Below are positions 6,001 to 13,520 of a stretch of 24,790 nt of DNA, piece after piece; position 1 is the stretch's first letter, and each line of letters begins with the position of its first letter. Under the pieces are notes generated by a model. The model worked only from the letters and a program-made list of their open reading frames with translations. It was not told where the DNA came from and ran no database searches. Location of the stretch: NCBI GenBank assembly GCA_015486555.1, contig WFRL01000027.1, forward strand, positions 1 through 24,790, written 5' to 3'. The stretch is from Candidatus Microgenomates bacterium. Lineage in GTDB: Bacteria > Patescibacteriota > Microgenomatia > JAADGY01. The position numbers and the translations under genes were made by a program.

Positions 6001-7470
6001 ATGAAGAGAAGTATTTTGGGGCCGGTTCTAATTCTAGCAACCGCCTTTTTTCTCTTTTTTCCTAAACCTTCATTGGCAATGGTCAGTCCAGGTATTAGTT
6101 CAGATTTCGGCGGCGGTGGCCTTTACTCCAATCCTGTTCTCCAAAACAATCTTTCTAGTTGTAAAAACGGCGAGTTAAATCGGAGTACATCAATCTTAGG
6201 TTGCGGCGGTAATGGCCCAGGTTCATCTTTTACTGAGACAATTCTCTTTGACATAAGTAACCAAATACTTGACCCCCGAGACCCCCAAAAAGAAAGGGGG
6301 GCTTTATTTACTTTAGCTAACTGGAGCGATAAATTAGCCTTTGGGGCTTCACCTGTTTCAACTACTCTTTACTTTGCTGAGCTAGGAAAAAATCTTGGCC
6401 TAGAAATTGCTCCAACAGCCTACGCGGCCAACCAGGGTGTTGGTTTTAGCGCTTTCTATCCTGTTCTTAAACTGTGGCGGGTAATGGCTAACATTGCCTA
6501 TGGCTTACTAGCGGTTGTCTTTGTTATTATTGGTTTTCTTATTATGTTTCGCTCAAAACTTAATTCCCAAGTGGAGATTACCATCCAAACAGCTTTGCCG
6601 CGCTTAGTAATAACTATCATCTTAATTGCTTTCTCCTATCCTATTGCTGGCCTGTTAGTTGACTTTATGTACCTCATTATTTATGGTTTTGTTGGCTTTT
6701 TGGGAAGTAGCCACTTATTAAACGCCTCAACCACTTTAAAACTCATATTTACTAATGATCCTTTCCGAGCTACCCTAATGAAGGGGTTTGCTTGGAACGC
6801 AGCTTTCAATTTGGGTAGTGGTGGAGAAGAATCAGTAAAAGCTTTAATGAACAATACTCTGGGATCTATTGTAGGTAAACTAGTCCATTATGTAGGAGGA
6901 GCAGGACTATGGGTATTGCTAGTCTTTTTCATTCTTTACATTGCTCTTCATGTTTTTTTGACTATGTTAAAGGCTTATGCTGAAATCATTCTTTACGTAG
7001 CTCTAGCTCCGGTCTATATTCTCGGAAATGCTTTACCAGGGAGCAATGCTTTTTCTTCTTGGTTAAAAACACTCATTGCTAAACTTCTTGTCTTCCCAGT
7101 TATCATCTTCCACTATATTTTGGTAGCTATCTTAGTAGGGAGCAAACAGTGGGGAGCAACTGGCAGTCTCCTAGGCCAAAGCCAAGTGGCCGGTTGGTCG
7201 CCTCCTCTTTTCAACTTCAATGTTGGTACTGAGGGTGTTCAGGCAATTCTAGCTATAGTAGCTATTGGCATCCTTTATTTGGCTCCCAAGGCAGCTGAGA
7301 CCACTGAGAATTTAGTAAAAGGCCAACTTAACATTGACATGAACCAGGCTATTGGGGGTGCTTATCAACAGGTGGCTAAGACTCCAACTAATTGGTACCA
7401 GAAACATAAGACTGATCTAATGATGAGGAAATTCAGCGAGGAAACAGCTAAGCAAATCCGTGGAGGATGA
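6001..7470 (+). CDS. Multipass membrane protein, TrbL/VirB6-like
   Basis: A 489-aa integral membrane protein. Residues 1-26 form a signal peptide (basic start, long hydrophobic core, PSLA-M cleavage-like end). An exported Gly/Ser/Asn-rich region follows up to about 150. Hydrophobic segments lie at about 161-183, 201-235, 300-322, 325-342, 358-380 and 411-428. The long paired helices with AYAEIILYVALAPVYIL (325-341) and a Trp-containing amphipathic stretch (FSSWLKTLIAKLLVFP, 351-366) resemble TrbL/VirB6-type inner-membrane channel proteins of type IV secretion or conjugation systems. That assignment is by pattern only. A second AYA-A site (141-143) looks like another signal-peptidase site. No VirB4 or other secretion gene is in the window. 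The C-terminal ~60 residues are soluble and basic. Confidence 0.7.
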   Translation: MKRSILGPVLILATAFFLFFPKPSLAMVSPGISSDFGGGGLYSNPVLQNNLSSCKNGELNRSTSILGCGGNGPGSSFTETILFDISNQILDPRDPQKERGALFTLANWSDKLAFGASPVSTTLYFAELGKNLGLEIAPTAYAANQGVGFSAFYPVLKLWRVMANIAYGLLAVVFVIIGFLIMFRSKLNSQVEITIQTALPRLVITIILIAFSYPIAGLLVDFMYLIIYGFVGFLGSSHLLNASTTLKLIFTNDPFRATLMKGFAWNAAFNLGSGGEESVKALMNNTLGSIVGKLVHYVGGAGLWVLLVFFILYIALHVFLTMLKAYAEIILYVALAPVYILGNALPGSNAFSSWLKTLIAKLLVFPVIIFHYILVAILVGSKQWGATGSLLGQSQVAGWSPPLFNFNVGTEGVQAILAIVAIGILYLAPKAAETTENLVKGQLNIDMNQAIGGAYQQVAKTPTNWYQKHKTDLMMRKFSEETAKQIRGG

Positions 7471-7474
7471 GGCT

Positions 7475-7725
7475 GGAACTAGGTAGTTGGAACTCGGAAC
7501 TCAGAACTTGGAACTTAGTTTGTAAAGTTAAAAGTTCATAAAGTAAAACTTCTTTATTGGTCATCCCGACCTGTCGGGATCTAGCGAGCAGAGCGAGCGC
7601 AAAGGTACTGGCACTCAGGCTTTCTTCTAAGCTCTTACTACGGGTTATTAATTGTTTTCAACCTAGCTCCTCCAACCTAGTTCCTAGTTCCAATTCCCTA
7701 GTTCCTCCAACCTAGTTCCAACAAC
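7475..7725. repeat. Repeat island 3 between two convergent genes
   Basis: Left: six heptamers GGAACTA, GGTAGTT, GGAACTC, GGAACTC, AGAACTT, GGAACTT (7475-7516), then AAAGTT-type repeats (7519-7548). Middle: a hairpin unit with the palindrome ATCCCGAC-CT-GTCGGGAT (7563-7580) followed by GCGAGCAGAGCGAGCGC and a tail to 7645. Right: nine in-phase heptamers (7664-7726) mixing TAGYTCC with TCCAACC/AACAACC units, ending on the stop codon of the prenyltransferase gene. About 105 bp (7577-7684) recurs in reverse complement at about 22918-23030. The palindrome could act as a bidirectional terminator stem, but no U-run follows. Confidence 0.8.
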
Positions 7726-8652
7726 CTACGAATGATCGAGGATAATAAGAACTAAAACCAACCAAACTAGAACCGTAATTATCAAGGGTTTATCTTTTAA
7801 CAATGTCCGGGTAGGTGACTCACCTTGGCGGTAACTGTAAACCAAAAGAAGGTAGCGCATTACTCCATAAATAACCAGGGGAACAGTTACCATTAACCAT
7901 TTCTGAGTATAAAAGGTACGGGGAAGAAAGAGATTAAAAGTTGTTGGAGCAGAATTTAAGGATAAAGGCTGAAAATAGGCAAAGAGAGTATAACTCAACC
8001 AGGTGGTATTGGCAAACATTGAGATGTAAATATCTAGCAAATCAGGATTGTAAAAACGAAAAACTGGCCGCTGCTTTAAGTTTGGTTTACCATCAGCTAA
8101 TAGATACTCTCCACGCCGCTTAGCTGCGGCCACAAACAAAGAGAAAGCAATAACACAGATAAGAAACCAAACCGACATATGAAGATTAACCACCACCGCC
8201 CCAGCATAAACTCGAAGGATGAAACCAGTGGCGATAGCAGCAATATCGAGGATAGCTAGATGTTTTAGCCAAAGGGAGTAAACTATCTGGAGAAGGACAT
8301 AACTTAAGAGAATTAAAAAGAAAGGAAAAGAAAGGTAAAAAGCCACTAGTAGGCTACAACTAATCAAAGCAAGACCAATAACAATGGCTTGGGGTAAAGA
8401 AATAAGATCGGCCGCTATCGGACGGTATTTCTTAAAAGGATGCAACTTATCCCGTTGGTAGTCAATAATGTCATTAAGAAAATAGACTCCACTAACACCT
8501 AAAGAGAAAATAATAACAGCCCAAAAAACTGGCCAGAAAAAGACAGGATTAAAAAATAAACCACTAAAAATGATAGCGGCAAAGATACTTAGGTTCTTAA
8601 TCCACTGAAGCGGTCGGCTGGTTTTAAGATAATAAAAAAGTGTTTTAACCAT
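7726..8652 (-). CDS. UbiA-family prenyltransferase, DPPR synthase-like
   Basis: A 308-aa polytopic membrane enzyme. The UbiA Mg-pyrophosphate motif NDIIDYQRD is at 60-68, followed by HPFKKYRPIA (71-80). The second conserved region, YSLWLKHLAILDIAAIATGFILRVYAGA, lies at about 125-152, and AKRRGEYLLADG at 177-188. The N-terminal RPLQWIKNLSIFAAIIFSG and the KRRGE segment are typical of decaprenyl-phosphate phosphoribosyltransferase-like UbiA proteins, which transfer 5-phosphoribose from PRPP to polyprenyl phosphate; the substrate here is inferred. It is the last gene of a five-gene operon, and its first 64 nt overlap the preceding CDS. The start is kept because it gives the normal family N-terminus. 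Its stop codon sits at the end of a heptamer array. Confidence 0.88.
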   Translation of the reverse strand: MVKTLFYYLKTSRPLQWIKNLSIFAAIIFSGLFFNPVFFWPVFWAVIIFSLGVSGVYFLNDIIDYQRDKLHPFKKYRPIAADLISLPQAIVIGLALISCSLLVAFYLSFPFFLILLSYVLLQIVYSLWLKHLAILDIAAIATGFILRVYAGAVVVNLHMSVWFLICVIAFSLFVAAAKRRGEYLLADGKPNLKQRPVFRFYNPDLLDIYISMFANTTWLSYTLFAYFQPLSLNSAPTTFNLFLPRTFYTQKWLMVTVPLVIYGVMRYLLLVYSYRQGESPTRTLLKDKPLIITVLVWLVLVLIILDHS

Positions 8653-9659
8653 AAAATTAAACTAATAAATAAAAAGGTAACTAAGGCTATTGTAAACATT
8701 TTTTGGGAACTTCTCAAATGGAGACCGATTAAAGCTAAACAAAAGGTTACCAGCCAATAAAATAAAGCCACTTTCCTTTTCGACCAATGAAGTCTTTTAA
8801 GTAAAAGATGATGAAGATGTTGATCATCTCCCCAAACCGGAGATCTGCCTTGTTTTAGACGGCGGAAAATAGCGTAGATTCCATCGAGTAAAGGAACACC
8901 CATAACGATAAAAAGAGTGGCCAATTTGGCACCGGCCATCATTGAGATAACTCCTAAAAGGAAGCCACCCAAAGACCCAGCACTATAACCTGGCATTATC
9001 TTTTGAGGCTGAAGGTTCCAAAAAAGAAGGCCAGTAAAAGCCGCCGAAGCAGCCAAAGCCAGGAGGAAGGTAGCCTGAGATAAAGGATCAGTGCCAAAAC
9101 GTAGGCTCAAGCCTCCTACCGCCAAAAGGCCTAGACTAACCAACCCTGGATACTGACCATCTACCCCTTTGCTCCAACTAATTACATTGGTCAACCAGAC
9201 CAACCAGATTAGACTAATTAAGGGGGCCAGAAATGAAGGCCCCAGAGCAGTAAAGTTTAATACCCCCCCTCCAAAGGGATTGGTGATGTACTTTATCTGA
9301 ATACCAGCAGTAACAACTATCAGAGCAGCTAAGGTATTAGTTACTAAGCGAAGATAAGGATTAAGATTAAACAAATCATCGACAAGGCCAACAACAAGAA
9401 CTAAAAGAAGAGCTATAAAAATCCTGATTAATAAAACTGATTGAAAAAAAACAGGCTGAGAAAGATACAAACTGATGGCCAGAGCTAAAAAAACGGCCGC
9501 CCCCGCTAATCGAGGAGTCGGCTGGGGGTGAATATCTTGGGGGCGTTTTTGCTGGCCATAATCTAACCAATTAAAATGGTGAGCTAGACGAATAATAGCC
9601 CAACTGAGAACCAGACTCAAGCCGAAAGCAACTCCAGCCAGAACTAAATAACTAACCAT
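8589..9659 (-). CDS. MraY/WecA-like sugar-phosphate transferase with altered active site
   Basis: A 356-aa polytopic protein of the polyprenyl-phosphate N-acetylhexosamine-1-phosphate transferase superfamily. Family landmarks: HPQPTPRLAGAAVF (44-57), VDDLFNLNP (93-101, with the catalytic DD at 94-95), NVISWSKGVDGQYPG (158-172), MPGYSAGSLGG (222-232), and PLLDGIYAIFRRL with the His-rich loop HLHHLLL (256-287). Two positions are unusual. The Asp of the normal NxxDGxDGL motif is K164, and the Asp of the usual MGDxGS motif is Y225. Activity as a standard transferase is therefore uncertain; it may be a diverged clade with another substrate. It overlaps the upstream gene by 16 nt and the downstream gene by 64 nt, inside a glycan-related operon. 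Confidence 0.85.
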   Translation of the reverse strand: MVSYLVLAGVAFGLSLVLSWAIIRLAHHFNWLDYGQQKRPQDIHPQPTPRLAGAAVFLALAISLYLSQPVFFQSVLLIRIFIALLLVLVVGLVDDLFNLNPYLRLVTNTLAALIVVTAGIQIKYITNPFGGGVLNFTALGPSFLAPLISLIWLVWLTNVISWSKGVDGQYPGLVSLGLLAVGGLSLRFGTDPLSQATFLLALAASAAFTGLLFWNLQPQKIMPGYSAGSLGGFLLGVISMMAGAKLATLFIVMGVPLLDGIYAIFRRLKQGRSPVWGDDQHLHHLLLKRLHWSKRKVALFYWLVTFCLALIGLHLRSSQKMFTIALVTFLFISLILWLKHFFIILKPADRFSGLRT

Positions 9660-10072
9660 ATTATCTCTATTAAAGAAATAAATAAGATAAAATTAAAAAG
9701 CAAAGTACTTCCAAAGAGGCTACGGCTAATTATCTCATCAGAAAACTCCATCTTTCTATCAATAACCGCGGCTACTAAAGTTAAGATAAACATTATCCCT
9801 GGCAAGAAAAAGAGTTGCCATTTAGAAGCTAACTCTTCCTGACCTTCAGGCAGACTATAGAATAAAGGAATTAAAGGAGGAAGAAAAAAATAACTCAAAC
9901 TAATGATTAAAACTGCCAAGATAATCAGGCTAAGATTAAGGTAAAAGAGGCGCCGGTTAAGAAGGTTTAGTCCTTGTTGATTAAAAAGGAATTCTTGGCG
10001 GGGCAGCCTCAACCAAGATAAATCAGGTTGCCAACGGCCAAGAAAACTGGGATACTTATTCTTATTTTTCAT
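9644..10072 (-). CDS. Small membrane protein, DUF1648-like
   Basis: A 142-aa protein with about 40 soluble N-terminal residues and three hydrophobic helices (about 45-68, 86-104, 119-142). The loop after the first helix (LPPLIPLFYSLPEG...SKWQLFFLPGI) resembles the DUF1648 pattern of a Pro-rich turn, a Gly, then a Lys/Trp-containing helix ending in Pro. The match is by eye only and the function is unknown. It is third in a minus-strand operon and overlaps both neighbours (11 and 16 nt), so it is probably cotranslated with them. It has no Shine-Dalgarno. Its place between a GT2 and a WecA-like gene suggests an accessory role in membrane glycan assembly. Confidence 0.75.
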   Translation of the reverse strand: MKNKNKYPSFLGRWQPDLSWLRLPRQEFLFNQQGLNLLNRRLFYLNLSLIILAVLIISLSYFFLPPLIPLFYSLPEGQEELASKWQLFFLPGIMFILTLVAAVIDRKMEFSDEIISRSLFGSTLLFNFILFISLIEIIWLVI

Positions 10073-11561
10073 CTATAGGCTTATGATAAACCTTTTCTGT
10101 TACCCGGTATTCTAAATATTTACCTAACATCAAGCGGGTATGAGCATCTAAACCAGGAAGAGCATTAAAAAAGAAACCAACCACCGGCATAAGGACAAAC
10201 TCAAAAGGAATTAGCCAAGCCCGCCAGCGAGGAAACCACTCTGGCCGCCGTGGCCGCTGGCGACTATCGATGATAAGAATAACTACTAAACTAACCAGAG
10301 TTAAACTCAAAATTAAAGAGGAAAGCTTAGGTAAAGTATAACCAATAATAGTATGGCTAAAGTAAGGGTTGATTAGGAGAATGACATTAACTCCAATAGT
10401 AATGACAAACCAATTAACCGGCCAGAGAAAGTGATCCTCTACGATTCTTAAAAGACGGACTGTTTTATTAAGAAAAGAAACTGTCGGTGTTGTTAGATAT
10501 TTCTTAATCACATAAGGGTCATCAGAGACGCCCCATGCCCATCGTTTTAGTTGTTCATATTGGTTTCTAAGAGTCGCCCAATAACCTTTGGCCTCAGCGG
10601 CATCAGCATAAGCCGGAAGATAGATAGGAATAACCTCTACCTTGCCGGCAAACTGAAAAAAACATTTAAAAAATATGCGATAATCCTCAGGAACCACATC
10701 CACATCCCAATAGCCAACTTTCTTAAGCATTTTGAGGGAAAGAGAGTAGGTGGAAAAGTTAACTAATCGATCAGGACGAGATAAAAGGGCTAACATCCAG
10801 ATAGTAGAAAAGGTATTTATTACCCGGCTAGGAGATGGAATTGACCAGAAGTTATTGTAAAACATCACCGCCGGCTGCCAGAAACGGATATAACGTTCAG
10901 GGTCATCTAGAAATTTAAAGGTTAGATAGCTGTAATACCTTGGATGAAGGACCACGTCGGCATCATGAGAAGTAACTGTTATGTACTTTATTGGAAGGTG
11001 TTTTGGTTCGATTATTTTTTTAACTACCTGCTTAATAATCCAAGCGCTGTTTGAAGATTTACCTCTTACCTCTCCAGGAAGATCGGGATGAACAGTAGTC
11101 AAAAAATAACCAAACTTACTTTCATATTCTGCCTTAAGATGAGCTAATTTCCGTTTTATTCCTCTTTCCCGCGACTCTCCTCCCAAACCTATAATTAATT
11201 GTTGGTGGGGAAACTCCTGTTTAGCTAAAGCATCTAAGGTCCGGCGGAGGATATCAATCGGCTCCCGATAGGTAGGAATAACCACAATGTGGTAAACCTT
11301 CTTCCAGTCACTACCAAATTCTTTTAGCTCTCCCAACCAATCCATATTCTCTGAAGCCTTAATTCGAAAATAAGAAAGAGTAGCTGCCAGAGTCATAGTA
11401 ATAGATTTATAAAGCCAAAGAATATCGAAAAAGAGAATGTAATAAGCTACATAAAGAGGTGAGTAAAAACTTCCCACCACTGGAAAGATAATCAAGCTAT
11501 AGGAAGTAAGAGCAGGTAAAACTTCCAGCAATCTATCAGTAAAAGTTTTCTTAATCCTCAT
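10062..11561 (-). CDS. Membrane glycosyltransferase family 2
   Basis: A 499-aa inverting glycosyltransferase with two N-terminal helices (about 17-60), a cytosolic GT-A domain and C-terminal helices (from about 370). Visible catalytic motifs: the GT2 opening strand VVIPTYREP (93-101), the nucleotide/metal-binding DAD (200-202, in SHDADVVLHP), the general-base region PEDYR (291-295), and QLKRW (337-341). The QxxRW motif is the mark of processive or cellulose-synthase-type enzymes, so it may extend or export a glycan; donor and acceptor are unknown. It is second in the operon and overlaps tatD and the next gene by 11 nt each. No Shine-Dalgarno precedes its ATG, which fits reinitiation. Confidence 0.9.
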   Translation of the reverse strand: MRIKKTFTDRLLEVLPALTSYSLIIFPVVGSFYSPLYVAYYILFFDILWLYKSITMTLAATLSYFRIKASENMDWLGELKEFGSDWKKVYHIVVIPTYREPIDILRRTLDALAKQEFPHQQLIIGLGGESRERGIKRKLAHLKAEYESKFGYFLTTVHPDLPGEVRGKSSNSAWIIKQVVKKIIEPKHLPIKYITVTSHDADVVLHPRYYSYLTFKFLDDPERYIRFWQPAVMFYNNFWSIPSPSRVINTFSTIWMLALLSRPDRLVNFSTYSLSLKMLKKVGYWDVDVVPEDYRIFFKCFFQFAGKVEVIPIYLPAYADAAEAKGYWATLRNQYEQLKRWAWGVSDDPYVIKKYLTTPTVSFLNKTVRLLRIVEDHFLWPVNWFVITIGVNVILLINPYFSHTIIGYTLPKLSSLILSLTLVSLVVILIIDSRQRPRRPEWFPRWRAWLIPFEFVLMPVVGFFFNALPGLDAHTRLMLGKYLEYRVTEKVYHKPIDEK

Positions 11562-12348
11562 TTAGTTGGAAAAAATTAACTGCATTTTGAGTTGTAATCT
11601 TAGCTAATTCCTTTAGGCTTACCCCTAGTTTAGGGGCTATTACCTCCGCTATAATTCTAACATTAGCTGGCTGGTTGTACTTTTCCCTCCCTTTTAGAGA
11701 TGGCGGTAAGAGAAAAGGAGCATCTGTTTCAAGTAACAATCTACTCTTCCATTTCTTAATTAACTGCCAGTTTTGAGGGTTAAAACTTAACCCCAAAGCT
11801 AATCCACCTAATCCAATATAGAAACCTTTTTCTAGAAGAAATTGCAACCAGCTGGGCCGGCCAATAAAAGAGTGGAAAACTGCCGGGGGGCGAAGGGTAC
11901 CTTCTTGAATAAGTTGGTAAAAAAGATGACGACAACCTCGGTTATGAATAATAAGAGGTAAATGAACCTCTTCAGCCAGCTTCAATTGATTAAGAAACAA
12001 CTTTAACTGTTCATTAAGAGAGACGGGGTAAGTTTTATCTAAACCCACTTCGCCGAGAGCAACGATTTTGGTCGGTTTCTGGCTAATCATAGTAATGAAC
12101 TCATCTCTTGTTCTCGACCAATTGGTTTCCTCAACCGCACTGGGATGGATTCCTAGAGCAAAGAAAAGACATTTTTCTCTCAAATGAGCACGAAACCAGT
12201 TTAATTCTTTTGAATTAGTCATTGGAACCACAATTTTCCCTACCCCCACCACCTGGCTAGCGGTCAGAACTTTAGTCAAGTGCTCTTTAAGAGGTGAAGA
12301 ACTAAGATGACAGTGACTGTCAACTAAATTAACTCTTTGCCTTATCAT
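11551..12348 (-). CDS. tatD: TatD-family metal-dependent hydrolase
   Basis: A 265-aa TIM-barrel metal hydrolase of the TatD DNase family (nuclease in DNA repair or quality control). Metal-site motifs: DSHCHL (10-15; H12, H14), GEVGLD (99-104; E100), LIIHNR (132-137; H135), FHSF (158-161; H159) and ETDAPFL (207-213; D209). All expected ligands are present. Residues 62-70 (FFALGIHPS) match the family's GxHP segment. The gene opens the five-gene minus-strand operon, though its function is unrelated to the glycan genes behind it. Its promoter overlaps that of the divergent pilN-like gene in a 25-bp gap. Confidence 0.94.
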   Translation of the reverse strand: MIRQRVNLVDSHCHLSSSPLKEHLTKVLTASQVVGVGKIVVPMTNSKELNWFRAHLREKCLFFALGIHPSAVEETNWSRTRDEFITMISQKPTKIVALGEVGLDKTYPVSLNEQLKLFLNQLKLAEEVHLPLIIHNRGCRHLFYQLIQEGTLRPPAVFHSFIGRPSWLQFLLEKGFYIGLGGLALGLSFNPQNWQLIKKWKSRLLLETDAPFLLPPSLKGREKYNQPANVRIIAEVIAPKLGVSLKELAKITTQNAVNFFQLNED

Positions 12349-12373
12349 CTTAATTTATGCTACCATTAAATAA
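12349..12373. promoter_or_regulatory. 25-bp divergent promoter, two overlapping extended -10 boxes
   Basis: Minus strand: TGG-TAGCAT (RC of 12357-12365), 8 nt before the tatD ATG. Plus strand: TGC-TACCAT (12358-12366), 7 nt before the pilN-like ATG. Both -10 boxes share the same ~10 bp, so polymerase can probably occupy only one at a time. The hexamers are weak (4/6), but both carry TGn. Confidence 0.5.
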
Positions 12374-12934
12374 ATGAGTTACTCTGATATTAACCTCTTA
12401 CCAGCTGCTCAATGGCACCATTCTTGGTTAGCTTATTTTTTCCGGTGGATAATTTCCTATGGTCGCTATGTTCTTATCTTTACTGAACTAATCGTTATTC
12501 TTGCTTTTCTTTCCCGCTTTAAGCTTGACCAAGACCTGGCTGATCTCAACGACAAGATAAAAACAGATAAAATCATTCTCCAATCATCGGTTGGTTTTGA
12601 AAAACAAGTCCGCCAGACCGTCCAGAACCAAGTTCTTACTGCTCGAGAATGGGAAAACCAACTAAGATGGAGCTATTATCTTCAAGCAATTAGCCAGGTT
12701 CTTCCCTCAACAGTAGTCATCAAAAAAATGGATGCAGCTACTGATCATCTCACTTTGGTTGGCAGCAGTAGCAGTCTGAAACAGCTTAACTCCTTTCTAA
12801 ACAATTTAAAAGCTAGCCCTGCTTTCCAAAATGTCAATCTAGAGAAGATCAACACCTCCCTTACTCCTAGTCAACAAAACTTAATTACCTTTTCCATTTC
12901 CTTAACTCCAACCAAGGCCTATGTCAAATACTAA
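12374..12934 (+). CDS. pilN: PilN-like type IV pilus assembly protein
   Basis: A 186-aa bitopic inner-membrane protein. It shows the PilN N-terminal INLLP motif (6-10), which in characterised systems docks onto cytoplasmic PilM, then one helix (about 31-48), a helical stretch to about 95, and a ferredoxin-like periplasmic part with VVIKKMDAATDHLTLVGSS (about 114-132). With PilO it forms the alignment platform of type IV pili. It is first in a (+) gene series and overlaps the next gene by 14 nt. No pilM precedes it; the upstream neighbour is divergent tatD. The start is set by the INLLP motif and a -10-like box 7 nt upstream. Confidence 0.8.
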   Translation: MSYSDINLLPAAQWHHSWLAYFFRWIISYGRYVLIFTELIVILAFLSRFKLDQDLADLNDKIKTDKIILQSSVGFEKQVRQTVQNQVLTAREWENQLRWSYYLQAISQVLPSTVVIKKMDAATDHLTLVGSSSSLKQLNSFLNNLKASPAFQNVNLEKINTSLTPSQQNLITFSISLTPTKAYVKY

Positions 12935-13520
12935 TCAGAACCTCTACCAACGTTGGCAGTTACTTTATCACCGGCGGAGCGATGTCCGTATTTATACCAA
13001 TACTGCCCTAGTTCTCTTGAGTCTTTCTCTTCTTATAATTACTGCTATTCAGCCAACCATTCAAACCATTCTTTCTCTTAAAAAAAAGATAAAAGACGAC
13101 CGTTCCCTTGCTGAACAAATGGAGTTAAAAATTAACCGCTTGAATAAGCTACAGGAAGACTATTTAGAAGTAAACGACAAGCTCAAACTGGCAACTAATG
13201 TCTTTCTGCCTCAGGCTAGTCCAGCTCTGCTAGGACGGATTATAAAAGTACTCGCTTATAAAAACCACCTTATTCTCGCTTCCCTTAACCTAGCTCCTTA
13301 CCGCTGGCCAGTAATCCAAAGACGAAAAAATAAGAAAAACCCCCTTGTTCTCTATCAGGCAGGAGTTAGCCTTAAAGGTGATTATCAGGATATTGTCGCC
13401 TTTTTCAAAAGCATAGAGAATTCCCAAGCGATGGTTAAAATTGTTTCTTTCAATTTGAAACCGGATAAGGGGTTAATAAATCTGAATGCTACTTTAGTTC
13501 TGGAAGCAAAAAATGATTAA
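12921..13520 (+). CDS. pilO: PilO-like type IV pilus assembly protein
   Basis: A 199-aa bitopic membrane protein. Residues 25-46 form the helix, about 50-92 a coiled coil rich in Lys/Glu/Leu, and the rest a small alpha/beta domain (LLGRIIKVLAYKNHLILASLNL at 98-119, then GVSLKGDYQDIVAFFKSIENS). The last segment is the typical PilO pattern. It would pair with the PilN-like protein in the inner-membrane platform. It overlaps pilN by 14 nt and the next gene by 8 nt. A weak AAGG lies just before the ATG. Sequence identity to named PilO proteins cannot be judged by eye; the assignment rests on architecture and gene order. Confidence 0.78.
   Translation: MSNTNQNLYQRWQLLYHRRSDVRIYTNTALVLLSLSLLIITAIQPTIQTILSLKKKIKDDRSLAEQMELKINRLNKLQEDYLEVNDKLKLATNVFLPQASPALLGRIIKVLAYKNHLILASLNLAPYRWPVIQRRKNKKNPLVLYQAGVSLKGDYQDIVAFFKSIENSQAMVKIVSFNLKPDKGLINLNATLVLEAKND

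Noticed and set aside
7461..7481. UGA recoding to glycine
   Set aside because: TGA ends three genes at sensible C-termini (7470, 15369, 18597), one with ATGA coupling to the next gene; reading through gives only repeat sequence.
7563..7580. Rho-independent terminator at the GTCGGGAT palindrome
   Set aside because: The stem is strong but no U-run follows on either strand, and the same palindrome occurs as part of the repeat family at 2749 and 22657.
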